From Novosphingobium resinovorum (GTDB taxonomy: Bacteria > Pseudomonadota > Alphaproteobacteria > Sphingomonadales > Sphingomonadaceae): a stretch of 64,000 nt of DNA. The stretch is taken from positions 1,612,001 through 1,676,000 of the forward strand of contig NZ_CP017075.1 of the NCBI RefSeq assembly GCF_001742225.1, in the 5' to 3' direction. This document shows, piece after piece, positions 37,925 through 45,887 of the stretch; the stretch's first letter is position 1; each line of letters begins with the position of its first letter. A model generated the notes under the pieces. It did not search any database, had not been told where the DNA came from, and worked only from the letters and a program-made list of their open reading frames with translations. A program made the translations under genes and the position numbers.

Positions 37925-38288
37925 TTCACCTTCGTGGAGCGGGCGTTATGACACTTTTGTCACAGTCCCGCTCCATTCGATTAGCGTTACGGATAGTTCG
38001 CTGGACATTTCTTATGCGTCCTGCTTCACGAATCGCTTGAATGTCGGATCGGGTCGGCCTATGTAGGTCTTGCCCGGCCGGCGCTACCCTCATGGCCCGT
38101 TCGGGTTGGTGCACATTGTGCACCTCCTCCCTGAACCTTGGCCACCTCGTGCATCGCACGAGGTGGTTTTTTAATGCCCTCAAGGAATTACTCGCTGACT
38201 AACGCGTGATCGGCTCTAGCGTTATAATCGATGGCTGCCCGACTTCGCGGGTATGGCGAACGGTGTTTCAGTCAAACGAAATCACGCT
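37925..38288. other. 364-base gap holding paired hairpins; possible small RNA or long 3' UTR
   Basis: No open frame here is convincing. Two consecutive hairpins occupy 38109-38125 and 38143-38167, the second ending in a T-run. The preceding 150 bases are pyrimidine-rich with no obvious promoter. See the terminator entry and the finding on a candidate small RNA. Confidence 0.45.
38143..38173 (+). terminator. Rho-independent terminator downstream of sapC
   Basis: CCACCTCGTGC (38143-38153) / GCACGAGGTGG (38157-38167) followed by TTTTTT. A perfect GGTGCAC-ATT-GTGCACC hairpin precedes it at 38109-38125. It is about 220 bases past the sapC stop. Confidence 0.85.
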
Positions 38289-39266
38289 CTACTCCGCCGC
38301 CAGCGACCAGTCCTGCGCGCCCGCGTCACGCCCAAGTTCCGCAACGACGCTGCCCAGACGGCGCACCAGCCCCGCCAGATCCTCGATCATCCCCACCATC
38401 TGCTCGGACGGTTCGACCAGCGCCGAATCGAGATAGCGGCTGCGATCCACCTCGATCTGCAGCGCGTGAATGCCGCCGCGCGGATCGCCATGCCGTTCCA
38501 GCACATAACCACCGGCGTAAGGACGATTGTGCGCCGCCTCGCGCCCGACTTGGGCGAAATGGGCGAAGGCGGAAGCGACGACGCTGCCATGACTGCTCGC
38601 CCCGAAGCGGTCGCCAATCACGACTTGCGCGCTGGCGACGCCGGGCCGCGACGGCAGCGGCGGCATCGAGTGCAGATCGATCAGCAAGGCCGCACCCCAC
38701 CGCTCGCGCAGCGTCGACAGCGCCTTGGCGATCGCTGCGTGGTAGGGTTCGTGCACTCCGGCGAGCCGCTCGGCAAGATCGGCCGCTCCCAGCCGCCGCC
38801 GCCACAGATCGCCCTGCACGGGGAGGCGCCGGGGAATGAGGCCCAGCCCACCCCGAACACGCCGACTTGCCGTGGGAACACCCTCCGATGGCCGAGCCTC
38901 GCGCTGGAACATCTCCCAGTCGATGTCGTCCGGCGCACGGTTGAGGTCGATCATCGCGCGCGGTGCGTTGGCCACGATCAGGCTCGCGCCCGTGGCCTCG
39001 GCAATGCCGCGCGCCATGAGGTCGACATAACGGTCCTCGAGCTTGAGCGCCGCCGTCGGACCATGGCGAAAATCGGCGAGAAGTGCCCGGGGATAATGAC
39101 GCCCGCCATGCGGCGCCGCGATCAGGACCGGGATCGCGGAAGGGTTGACCTCGGCGAGAAAGAACGCCGGAACACCGGGAGCGCCGGGAATTCGGCCGCC
39201 GCCCGTACCCTGGCCCACACCTTGCCACCCGGCTTGCGAATCGTTCTCACCCAATGCCCCGCTCAT
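38289..39266 (-). CDS. N-formylglutamate amidohydrolase family protein
   Basis: A 325-residue member of the N-formylglutamate amidohydrolase family. VLIAAPHGGRHYP (metal-binding His), ALKLEDRYVDLM, NAPRAMIDLNRAPDDID and LLIDLHSMPPLPSRPG are the conserved blocks, and GYVLERHGDPRGGIHALQIEVDRSRYLD is near the C-terminus. The family hydrolyses N-formyl-L-glutamate in histidine catabolism, though close relatives next to cpdR may act on other amides. The first 30 residues are low-complexity and the start is not certain. It is divergent from cpdR, a pairing seen across alphaproteobacteria. Confidence 0.85.
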   Translation of the reverse strand: MSGALGENDSQAGWQGVGQGTGGGRIPGAPGVPAFFLAEVNPSAIPVLIAAPHGGRHYPRALLADFRHGPTAALKLEDRYVDLMARGIAEATGASLIVANAPRAMIDLNRAPDDIDWEMFQREARPSEGVPTASRRVRGGLGLIPRRLPVQGDLWRRRLGAADLAERLAGVHEPYHAAIAKALSTLRERWGAALLIDLHSMPPLPSRPGVASAQVVIGDRFGASSHGSVVASAFAHFAQVGREAAHNRPYAGGYVLERHGDPRGGIHALQIEVDRSRYLDSALVEPSEQMVGMIEDLAGLVRRLGSVVAELGRDAGAQDWSLAAE

Positions 39267-39425
39267 CCCTTCAAGCTGTGCGTTTCATACCGTCCTGTCA
39301 AAGCGTCCCGATACCGGTCACCTCCGAATAGGGACAAGAAATATAAACGCTTACCCTGTATGCCTACGGACAGACGCACGGCGAAGCCGATGCCAGAACA
39401 CAACGCACAAGACTGGACACCTGCG

Positions 39426-39800
39426 ATGATCCGCATCCTCCTCGCCGAAGACGACGACGCAATGCGCACCTACCTGGCCCGCGCGCTGCAGAACGCGGGC
39501 TACAGCGTGGTCGCGGTCGATCGCGGGACCGAGGCGATCCCCCATCTGAAGAACGACGATTTCGACCTGTTGCTGTCTGATATCGTCATGCCCGAAATGG
39601 ACGGGATCGAGCTTGCGCAAAGGTGCGCCGAGATTTCGCCCTCGACCAAGGTGATGTTCATCACCGGATTCGCCGCCGTGACCCTGCGTGCCAGCCGCGA
39701 GGCGCCCCAGGCCAAGGTGCTCTCGAAGCCCTTCCACCTGCGCGATATCGTGATGGAAGTGCAGCGCGTCTTCGGCCTTGCCGAGCACGCCACGCTCTGA
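39426..39800 (+). CDS. cpdR: CpdR-like single-domain response regulator
   Basis: A 124-residue receiver domain without an output domain. MIRILLAEDDDAMRTYLARALQNAGYSVVAVDRG carries the acidic pocket, FDLLLSDIVMPEMDGIELAQ the phospho-acceptor Asp, KVMFITGFAA the Thr position and KVLSKPFHL the conserved Lys. In Caulobacter CpdR, dephosphorylated, brings ClpXP and substrates such as PdeA to the pole, and it is phosphorylated through CckA-ChpT. The start is the ATG just before the receiver; the frame runs further up to 39360. It is followed by a tRNA-Val. Confidence 0.9.
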   Translation: MIRILLAEDDDAMRTYLARALQNAGYSVVAVDRGTEAIPHLKNDDFDLLLSDIVMPEMDGIELAQRCAEISPSTKVMFITGFAAVTLRASREAPQAKVLSKPFHLRDIVMEVQRVFGLAEHATL

Positions 39801-39824
39801 GCGAAATTTTTTCTCACAAGGCCC

Positions 39825-39853
39825 TTGCCAGCCAAAAGAAGCGCAGCTAGAGG
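39825..39853 (+). promoter_or_regulatory. Candidate promoter of tRNA-Val
   Basis: TTGCCA (39825-39830), 17-base spacer, TAGAGG (39848-39853), 80 bases before the tRNA. A hairpin CTCCGGCG/CGCCGGAG (39861-39884) lies between them and may instead end the cpdR transcript. Read by eye. Confidence 0.35.
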
Positions 39854-39932
39854 GCCAGTCCTCCGGCGGGGACACTCGCCGGAGCGCTCTAATGGAGACC
39901 TACGGTTCGCCGCAGGAAACCATGAATGGAAT

Positions 39933-40007
39933 GGGCGTATAGCTCAGTGGTAGAGCACTATGTTGACATCGTAGGGGTCGCAAGTTCAATCCTTGCTACG
40001 CCCACCA
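39933..40007 (+). tRNA. tRNA-Val, anticodon GAC
   Basis: A 75-nt cloverleaf with encoded CCA (40005-40007). Acceptor GGGCGTA pairs with TACGCCC, the anticodon loop TTGACAT is flanked by CTATG/CGTAG and the T-loop is TTCAATC. A terminator follows 7 bases later. Confidence 0.95.
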
Positions 40008-40013
40008 TTCCAG

Positions 40014-40052
40014 AAACCCCGCCGGTCTTGCGACCAGGCGGGGTTTTTCTTT
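40014..40052 (+). terminator. Terminator after tRNA-Val
   Basis: AAACCCCGCC (40014-40023) / GGCGGGGTTT (40038-40047) followed by TTCTTT. The stem also lies 13 bases past the end of the convergent decarboxylase operon and may serve it. Confidence 0.85.
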
Positions 40053-40064
40053 AGCCGCGAATCT

Positions 40065-41348
40065 TCAGGCCGTAGCGAGAGCGCCCTGCCCTTCCGGAGA
40101 CGGCACGCCCGGCCACGCCGTCGTCGTCTCGAAGAAGCGCGAGACGTCGTGCAGCGCCCCATCGACCACCATCAGTTCCGCCGGAGGCGCATGGCCGATG
40201 AAGTGGATGGGGCTGGCCGTCAGGCCATAGGCACCGCTGTTGTGGACCGCGATCACGTCGCCTTCGCTCAGCGTCGGCAGCACCACCCCGCCCGCCAGCC
40301 GGTCGATCGAGGTGCACAGCGGCCCGGTCACGTCGTAGGTGCCCGTCTCCGCTCCGCCGCCGACACGGTGCATCTTGTAGTTGCGGCGAATCACCATGCC
40401 GAAATGCCCGGAGGCAGGCAGGTGGTTGTTCATGCCGCCGTCGCAGATTGCGATGGACACGCCCCGCGACTGCTTGAGCGAAACCACCCGTACGAGGAAA
40501 TAGCCCGCCTCGGCCACGAGATAGCGGCCCAGTTCCAGCTTTAGCCGGGTGTGGGCGAAGCGCGGGTCCGCGCGGAAGCTCGCAATGTCGGGCAGGATCG
40601 CGGAGGCCACGGCCTCCAGCGGCAGCGGCGTGTCTCCCTCGTGGTACGCCACGCCCAGCCCCGAGCCGAGGACGAGGCTATCGGGTGCGAGGTCCACAGC
40701 CTCGCACAAGTCGGCGAAGATCGAGAGGAAGCCCCGGTAGTTCTCGACGATGGCGTCGGGCTTCAGGCACTGGGTGCCGGAATAGATGTGCAGCCCGGCA
40801 AGGCGCAGGCCTGGCATTGCGACGATCTGCTCCAGCGCCTCGCGGGCATCGGGCAGGTCAATGCCGAACGGGCTCGGGCGCCCGGCCATCTGGTCGCCGA
40901 AGCCGCGCGGGACGGAATCGGGCGCGATCCGCAGCAGCACCCGCTGGACACGGCCTGCGGCGCGGGCAACCTCGTCCGCAATTCCAGCTTCGCGCAAGGA
41001 TTCGAGCACCAGCAGGCCGACCCCGCCGAGGACTGCCTCGCGAATCTCGAATTCGCGCTTGCCGGGGCCGGTGAAGCTCACGAGTGCCGGGTCCCACCCG
41101 GCCTGCAGCGCCAGCCGGAATTCGCCGATGGACGAGACGTCAAGCAGGTCGACCCGCCCGACCATCCATTTCAGCAGTGCCGGGTTGGGGTTGCACTTGA
41201 CCGCGAAGCTGAGCGCCAGCTGGTCGTCGAGGGCATGGCGGAGCGCGGCGATCCTCTCGGCGATGGCCTCGGTGAAGTACACGAAGGACGGAGTGCCGAA
41301 CTGCTCGGCCGCCGCCGCCAGCCAGGTGTCGCGATCCGCCGCGTTCAT
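40065..41348 (-). CDS. Fold-type III PLP decarboxylase, exosortase A-associated type
   Basis: A 427-residue enzyme of the diaminopimelate/ornithine decarboxylase fold. The PLP Lys is in LSFAVKCNPNPALLKWM near residue 52, the glycine-rich PLP phosphate site is LGSGLGVAYHEGDTPL, and the active-site Cys with partner is in VTGPLCTSIDRLA. ELGRYLVAEAGYFLVRVV is typical of the class. It matches the decarboxylase found in exosortase A-associated exopolysaccharide loci. Its ATG overlaps the acyl carrier protein stop (ATGA), which suggests that the substrate is carrier-bound, as for BtrK in butirosin synthesis. Last gene of the five-gene set. Confidence 0.85.
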   Translation of the reverse strand: MNAADRDTWLAAAAEQFGTPSFVYFTEAIAERIAALRHALDDQLALSFAVKCNPNPALLKWMVGRVDLLDVSSIGEFRLALQAGWDPALVSFTGPGKREFEIREAVLGGVGLLVLESLREAGIADEVARAAGRVQRVLLRIAPDSVPRGFGDQMAGRPSPFGIDLPDAREALEQIVAMPGLRLAGLHIYSGTQCLKPDAIVENYRGFLSIFADLCEAVDLAPDSLVLGSGLGVAYHEGDTPLPLEAVASAILPDIASFRADPRFAHTRLKLELGRYLVAEAGYFLVRVVSLKQSRGVSIAICDGGMNNHLPASGHFGMVIRRNYKMHRVGGGAETGTYDVTGPLCTSIDRLAGGVVLPTLSEGDVIAVHNSGAYGLTASPIHFIGHAPPAELMVVDGALHDVSRFFETTTAWPGVPSPEGQGALATA

Positions 41349-41581
41349 ACCCGTTCGCCAGCGAAGCGGGTGATGCGCGCGGGCGTGTCGAAGTTCTCCA
41401 GCGTTACCTCGTCGGCGCGAATCTCGATCCCGGCCTCCTGCTCGACGAAGGCAATGAGGGAGATCATCGCGATCGAATCGAGCATGCCGGACGAGAACAG
41501 GCAGGTGTCGGGATCGACGACCCCGTCGTAGCCGGAGATCGCCTGAAGGTTCTGGATGATCCTGTCGGTGGTGAGGGCCAT
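41345..41581 (-). CDS. Acyl/peptidyl carrier protein
   Basis: A 78-residue carrier protein. The phosphopantetheine site is GMLDSIAMISLIAFVEQEAG with Ser 36, in DSI rather than the usual DSL context. Helices 1-3 and the acidic surface (EIRADEVTLENFDTPARITRF) are normal. It overlaps the decarboxylase start and follows the AMP-ligase gene by 11 bases. ATG 41581 has AGGAG at eight-base spacing; ATG 41587 is an alternative. It is likely dedicated to this cluster, not to fatty-acid synthesis. A phosphopantetheinyl transferase from elsewhere must load it. Confidence 0.88.
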   Translation of the reverse strand: MALTTDRIIQNLQAISGYDGVVDPDTCLFSSGMLDSIAMISLIAFVEQEAGIEIRADEVTLENFDTPARITRFAGERV

Positions 41582-41592
41582 GTGCATTGCTC

Positions 41593-43158
41593 CTAGATCG
41601 AAAGTTGCGGACGTTCGGCGCCCGGGGTGCTCAGGCGTACCACCTCCGGCCGGGCCAGTTTGCCGCTGGCGGTACGCGGCATCGGCGCGTTCCAGACATG
41701 GATCGCGCGCGGCACCATGTAGGCAGGCATGACCTTGCGGCAGTAGGCCAGCAGCCCCTCGCGCGTGGCGCCGGGGGCGAGCGTGGCGGCGACCTGGACG
41801 CTCTGGCCGAGCAGGTCGTCGGCGACACCGAAGACGACCACGTCGGCGGCCATGCCGCTGCGGTGGACGATGTCCTCGACCTCGTCGGGGCTGATGCGGA
41901 AGCCGCTGCTCTTGATCAGGGCATCGCGGCGCGAGACGAACCACAAGTCACCGTCCTCGTCCACGCGCACGATGTCGCCGCTGTAGACCACCGGCTCCTC
42001 GCCGATCAGCGCGGCGAGTTCGGGACAGGGCCTGATCTTCTCGGCCGTGGCGTCCGGGCGGTTCCAGTAGCCCTGGCTGACGAAGGCGCCGCGGTGGACG
42101 AGTTCGCCCTGCTCTCCCGGTCCGGCGATGCCGATACCTTCACGGATGACGTAGACTTCGTTCTCCGGCACCGCGCGGCCGATCGCGCCCATCTTGGCGG
42201 CGAACTTCTCGGGAGGCAGGTAGGTGGAGCGGAACGCCTCCGTGAGACCGTACATGAGATAGATGCGCGTATCCGGCAGCAGCGCAGGCATCCGCTCGAG
42301 GATGTTCAGCGGGATCTTGCCGCCCGAATTGGTGACGAGCCGCAGCGAAGGCAGCACCTCGCCCGAGGCGTCGAGCAGGCGGATGAACTGGATCCAGAGC
42401 GGAGGCACCGCCGCGAAGCCGGTCACTCGCTGCTCGCGGATGACGCGCACGATCTCGGTCGCCATCGCGACGGGCTGGTGGACCACCGTGCCGCCGACGA
42501 GCATCATGGTAGTGAGCTGGTTGAAGCCGTAGTCGAAGCTGTAGGGCAGCACGCTGAGCAGCCTGTCATCGCCCCGCAGTTCGAGATAGGCGGTGACCGA
42601 ACGCGCGCCGCTGACGATGTTCGCGTGCGTGAGCATCACCCCCTTGGGCCGCCCGGTCGAGCCGGACGTGTAGATGATCGCCGCAAGGTCGCCGTCATCG
42701 CGCGAGATCGGCACTTCGGGCTCGGCTGCGGGCAGATCGTCCCAGAGTTGCATGCCTGCGGCGGGCGCCCCGCCCGCGACCAGCACCGCCAGCGCATGGC
42801 CTCCGGGCAGCGCGGCCGCCGCTCCGCCTTCGAGGATCGCCCCGCGCGCGCCGCTGTCCTCGATGACGTAGTGGAGTTGCTCGCCGGCCCAGACGGTGTT
42901 GACGTTGACGAAAACGCAGCCGATCCGGCTCACCGCCAGCATCGCCGCCACCTCGCGCATGCCCTTGCGAACCTGCACGACCACGCGGTCGCCGGGCTGC
43001 AGATCGCTCGCCGCGAGGAAGGCGCAGACGCGGCCCACTTCGGCGGCGACCTCGGCGTAAGTCCAGCTGCGGTCGGGATCGACGAGGAACGTCTTGGCCG
43101 CGTGTTCGGGCAGGTTGTGCGCGAACAGATCGAAGACGGTGCGGACGGCGCGGCTCAC
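41593..43158 (-). CDS. AMP-forming acyl/amino-acid ligase, exosortase A-associated type
   Basis: A 521-residue ANL-family enzyme. Adenylation motifs: AAIIYTSGSTGRPKGVMLTH (P-loop), IYLMYGLTEAFRSTYL, VYSGDIVRVDEDGDLWFVSRRDALIKSSGFRISPDEVE, and the C-terminal catalytic Lys in PRTASGKLARPEVV. The presumed substrate is an amino or acyl acid transferred to the neighbouring carrier protein. The start is GTG 43158, overlapping the acetyltransferase stop (TGTGA). It matches the ligase named in exosortase A-associated loci. The frame is open further upstream but overlaps the acetyltransferase gene fully. Confidence 0.87.
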   Translation of the reverse strand: MSRAVRTVFDLFAHNLPEHAAKTFLVDPDRSWTYAEVAAEVGRVCAFLAASDLQPGDRVVVQVRKGMREVAAMLAVSRIGCVFVNVNTVWAGEQLHYVIEDSGARGAILEGGAAAALPGGHALAVLVAGGAPAAGMQLWDDLPAAEPEVPISRDDGDLAAIIYTSGSTGRPKGVMLTHANIVSGARSVTAYLELRGDDRLLSVLPYSFDYGFNQLTTMMLVGGTVVHQPVAMATEIVRVIREQRVTGFAAVPPLWIQFIRLLDASGEVLPSLRLVTNSGGKIPLNILERMPALLPDTRIYLMYGLTEAFRSTYLPPEKFAAKMGAIGRAVPENEVYVIREGIGIAGPGEQGELVHRGAFVSQGYWNRPDATAEKIRPCPELAALIGEEPVVYSGDIVRVDEDGDLWFVSRRDALIKSSGFRISPDEVEDIVHRSGMAADVVVFGVADDLLGQSVQVAATLAPGATREGLLAYCRKVMPAYMVPRAIHVWNAPMPRTASGKLARPEVVRLSTPGAERPQLSI

Positions 43159-43754
43159 AGGAGCGGCCCCAGGCGAGGATAAATCCGGGCAGGCGAGCCA
43201 ACGCAGACCGAGTCCGAAGGCACGTCGGTCGACACAGCCGTGTTGGCGCCGATGCGCACCCGGTCGCCGATGCGGATGTTGCCCAGCACCGTCGAATTCG
43301 TACCGATGAAGACGTCGTCGCCGATCGTCGGCACGCCCCGCTTCATGTTGGTGCCGATGGTGACGTTGTGCATCACCCCCAGCCGGTCGCCGATGACCGC
43401 CTCGGGGTGGATCGAGAGCGACCCCTCGTTGTTGACGATATGGAATGCGTCGCCGATCGTGACCTGCGGCGGAATCCAGATCTTGGTGATGTTGGCCACG
43501 AACAGGTTCATGAAGCCATAGACCTTCGAAGCCAGCTTGCGGCCCAAAGCGCTGCGCCGCTGCAGCCCCCATCGGCCGAAGCGATAAACGCACAGCGAGA
43601 TGAACGCCCCGTTGGTGACCGAACTGCCGTGCCGCCGATAATCCTCGCGCATCGTCTGCCAGGCCGAGGGACGCCGCGCGCGCTCGCCGTGCGCGGCGGT
43701 GTCAGGCAAGATCGAGCGTTCTATCGATTTCGTCGGTATCCGCGTAAAAAACAT
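43155..43754 (-). CDS. Serine acetyltransferase-like hexapeptide-repeat transferase
   Basis: Up to 199 residues. The N-terminal half has WQTMREDYRRHGSSVTNGAFISLCVYRFGRWG, the C-terminal half is a left-handed beta-helix (IHPEAVIGDRLGVMHNVTIGTN, TIGDDVFIGTNSTVLGNIRIGDRVRIGANTAVSTDVPSDSVCVGSPARI). It is of the CysE/NodB-neighbour type often found in exopolysaccharide clusters, so a sugar or amino sugar is a likelier acceptor than serine. The ATG at 43754 overlaps the GT61 gene by 53 bases; a TTG at 43709 would shorten this to 8, so the start is uncertain. The stop overlaps the ligase start. Confidence 0.82.
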   Translation of the reverse strand: MFFTRIPTKSIERSILPDTAAHGERARRPSAWQTMREDYRRHGSSVTNGAFISLCVYRFGRWGLQRRSALGRKLASKVYGFMNLFVANITKIWIPPQVTIGDAFHIVNNEGSLSIHPEAVIGDRLGVMHNVTIGTNMKRGVPTIGDDVFIGTNSTVLGNIRIGDRVRIGANTAVSTDVPSDSVCVGSPARIYPRLGPLL

Positions 43755-44736
43755 CGTCGCCTCCCGTACCCACTACCACCGAATAGTCCTGACCCTGCCG
43801 GTCGGTCAGCAACTTGAGCGCCACCACCGCTCGCGAAGGAGGCTGGATCACCAGCGCCCGTGCCTTGGCCGGCATCATCACCAGCCCATGAACAAGATGA
43901 CTTCCCTCGACCCCCGCGACCACCTGTGCGCCCGCGCAGGCATCGACGATCTCCTCCAGCGTCGCGTTCGAAGGGTCGAGCACGCGAAAGCCGTGCCGCG
44001 CCGCCAGATGCTCCGCAACCTGCCGCTCGTTGCCGAGCACCCGCCGGTCGCCGGTCGTGCCACGCAGGAGGAAGACCCCGCAATGCCCGCTCCGATCGTG
44101 ACCGACGAGCCGCCGCCGCAGATCGTCCGCCCGGCGCCGCTTGTGATCGTTGTGCGGCACGTCGTCGAACACCACGAGTTCGTCGAACAGCACCGCCCCT
44201 GCCCGCGTCGCCGCCATGCCGAGCCTGCGCTCATAGTCGGGCTGATGCCCCTTCGCAGGCAGCGTCGCCATCGGCACGCCTGCGCCTTCGGCCAAGCGGT
44301 AGGTCAGGCAGTCGTCGCTCAGCCAGTTACCGAACCACCGATTGCCGACCCAGCTTTCGTAGAAGGCCGATCGCCCTGCCACGCGCCGCACCATGCCCAG
44401 CGGCCGGCGACCCGCGCGCGGCCTCAGGTGGCGCGTCGCCGCACCGGCGTAGAGCACGCCGTCCAGCACCAGCGCCTTGCGGAAGGCGTAACCCATCGTC
44501 GGGTTCTGCGGCACGTCGAAGCCGCCGCGAAAGTCGCGGACAACCTCGGCCACCGTGGCGAATTCGGCCCCCCGGATGCGCTCGATCTGGTTGGAGAGCA
44601 TCAGCGCCGGCTTCACGTAGACCGCGCCGCCCGGTGCGACCTCCCACCGATCGCTGGCGCGCACCACGATGTCGTCGGGCTTGCGGCCGAAGAGGCGCGA
44701 CAATCCCTGCAGGGTCGGACGAATGGAGGGGCGCAT
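43702..44736 (-). CDS. Glycosyltransferase family 61 (DUF563) protein
   Basis: A 344-residue protein whose C-terminal half contains GFRVLDPSNATLEEIVDACAGAQVVAGVEGSHLVHGLVMMPAKARALVIQPP, the DUF563/GT61 signature. The central part has RRLGMAATRAGAVLFDELVVFDDVPHNDHKRRRADDLRRRL. Donor and acceptor are unknown; GT61 enzymes include xylosyl- and GlcNAc-transferases. No membrane helix. ATG 44736 has GGAAGG nine bases upstream. First gene of the minus-strand set leading to the ligase, carrier protein and decarboxylase. An inverted repeat lies about 100 bases upstream. Confidence 0.8.
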   Translation of the reverse strand: MRPSIRPTLQGLSRLFGRKPDDIVVRASDRWEVAPGGAVYVKPALMLSNQIERIRGAEFATVAEVVRDFRGGFDVPQNPTMGYAFRKALVLDGVLYAGAATRHLRPRAGRRPLGMVRRVAGRSAFYESWVGNRWFGNWLSDDCLTYRLAEGAGVPMATLPAKGHQPDYERRLGMAATRAGAVLFDELVVFDDVPHNDHKRRRADDLRRRLVGHDRSGHCGVFLLRGTTGDRRVLGNERQVAEHLAARHGFRVLDPSNATLEEIVDACAGAQVVAGVEGSHLVHGLVMMPAKARALVIQPPSRAVVALKLLTDRQGQDYSVVVGTGGDDVFYADTDEIDRTLDLA

Positions 44737-44832
44737 GATCACCGACCTTCCGGCTTCAACGGCAACCCATGCGCAATTCGCGGATCATGGCATTGAAACG
44801 GCGTGCATCGATCACTGTCGGGTCCTGTTCAA

Positions 44833-44857
44833 TATTTGCGATATTCTCCCGCAAATA
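44833..44857. promoter_or_regulatory. Inverted repeat TATTTGCG-N9-CGCAAATA upstream of the GT61 operon
   Basis: 8-bp perfect arms, 44833-44840 and 44850-44857, in an AT-richer island 97 bases upstream of the first gene of the cluster and on the far side of the enoyl-CoA hydratase stop. The size and spacing fit a dimeric regulator site. Which regulator is unknown. Confidence 0.5.
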
Positions 44858-44969
44858 CTTCCACACGACCCGCCCTCTGCGTATCCGAGGCGACCGGAAC
44901 GGAGTATCCCTTAGGCAAAGGCCCTAGTAGAATTGCCCAGCCGCCGACGATGAGACCGGCGCACCGCGC

Positions 44970-45731
44970 TTATCGGCCTTTCCAGACCGGTGTGCGCTTC
45001 TCCGCGAAGGCACGCGCGCCCTCCCTCGCGTCCTCGGACGTGAAGACATGCTCCACATAAGGCGTCTGGTGTTCGTTGATCCGATCAATCGGCCACAGCC
45101 ATGAATCGCGCACGATCCCCTTGGATGCCGCCAGCGCAAGCGGACCGTTCGCCGCGATCGCCCGCGCCAGTTCACGCGCGACCTCGACCGCCGGGCCGTC
45201 GGTGACGCGGTTGATGAGGCCCAGTTCGAGCGCCCTCTCGGCTCCGATCGGCTCGCCGGTCAGTGCCAGTTCCATCGCCAGGGCGCGGGGCAACAGGCGC
45301 GGGAGTTGCACCAGACCGCCTCCCGCCGCGACCAGCCCACGCTTGACCTCGGGAATGCCGAAGCGTGCATTTTTGTTCGCGACGATGAGATCGCATGCAA
45401 GTGCCAGTTCGAAGCCGCCTGCCAGCGCCGGCCCATCGACCGCCGCGATGATCGGCTTGCCGGGGGTCCACGTGCAGATGCCGCCGAAGCCGCCGCGCTC
45501 ATCCACCGGCAGTTCGCCGTTCAGGAAACCCTTGAGGTCCATGCCTGCGCAGAAGCTGCCACCCGCGCCCGTCAGGATCGCGCAGCGCAGGTGATCCGCC
45601 GATTCGAGCCGGTCCATCGCCGCCGCGATTCCCGCCGCCGCCACCTTTGTCATCGCATTGCGCTGCTCGGGCCGGTTGATGGTGACCTCCAGCACGCCAT
45701 CGCACTCGGCCAGCAACACTTCCTCGCTCAT
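44970..45731 (-). CDS. Enoyl-CoA hydratase/isomerase family protein (crotonase)
   Basis: A 253-residue crotonase. VTINRPEQRNAMT, ILTGAGGSFCAGMDLKGF (oxyanion-hole region), IIAAVDGPALAGGFELALACDLIVA and ARFGIPEVKRGLVAAGGGLVQLPRLL, where the Glu of IPEVKRG aligns with a catalytic Glu. The other catalytic Glu of classical hydratases is replaced in the segment SFCAGMDLK..., so isomerase or another crotonase activity is possible. It has no acyl-CoA dehydrogenase beside it. It stands upstream of the GT61 operon on the same strand but with a 230-base gap and the inverted repeat between. Confidence 0.87.
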   Translation of the reverse strand: MSEEVLLAECDGVLEVTINRPEQRNAMTKVAAAGIAAAMDRLESADHLRCAILTGAGGSFCAGMDLKGFLNGELPVDERGGFGGICTWTPGKPIIAAVDGPALAGGFELALACDLIVANKNARFGIPEVKRGLVAAGGGLVQLPRLLPRALAMELALTGEPIGAERALELGLINRVTDGPAVEVARELARAIAANGPLALAASKGIVRDSWLWPIDRINEHQTPYVEHVFTSEDAREGARAFAEKRTPVWKGR

Positions 45732-45887
45732 CCTGCCCTCCTCTCCTGCACTTAGTGACAGGCACGGGGACGAACCCGGCCTGCAAAGCCGCTGTCGGTG
45801 CTGTCACACCCCAGTCTCGGCCTTGCCATGGGGCGCAGCCGTGCCTAGAGACTGCCGCAATTCTCACCCCAGGGGAGTCCCTTTAGA

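Noticed and set aside
37925..38175. 6S RNA or signal recognition particle RNA after sapC
   Set aside because: No SRP GGAA-tetraloop motif or long 6S-like rod with a central bubble could be drawn. Only hairpins and a terminator are supported.
38253..39425. Extension of the cpdR frame far upstream
   Set aside because: It runs antisense through the N-formylglutamate amidohydrolase gene; the receiver domain begins at 39426.
39933..40064. tRNA-Val as an integration site of a genomic island
   Set aside because: No integrase gene and no second copy of the tRNA 3' end was seen in the window.
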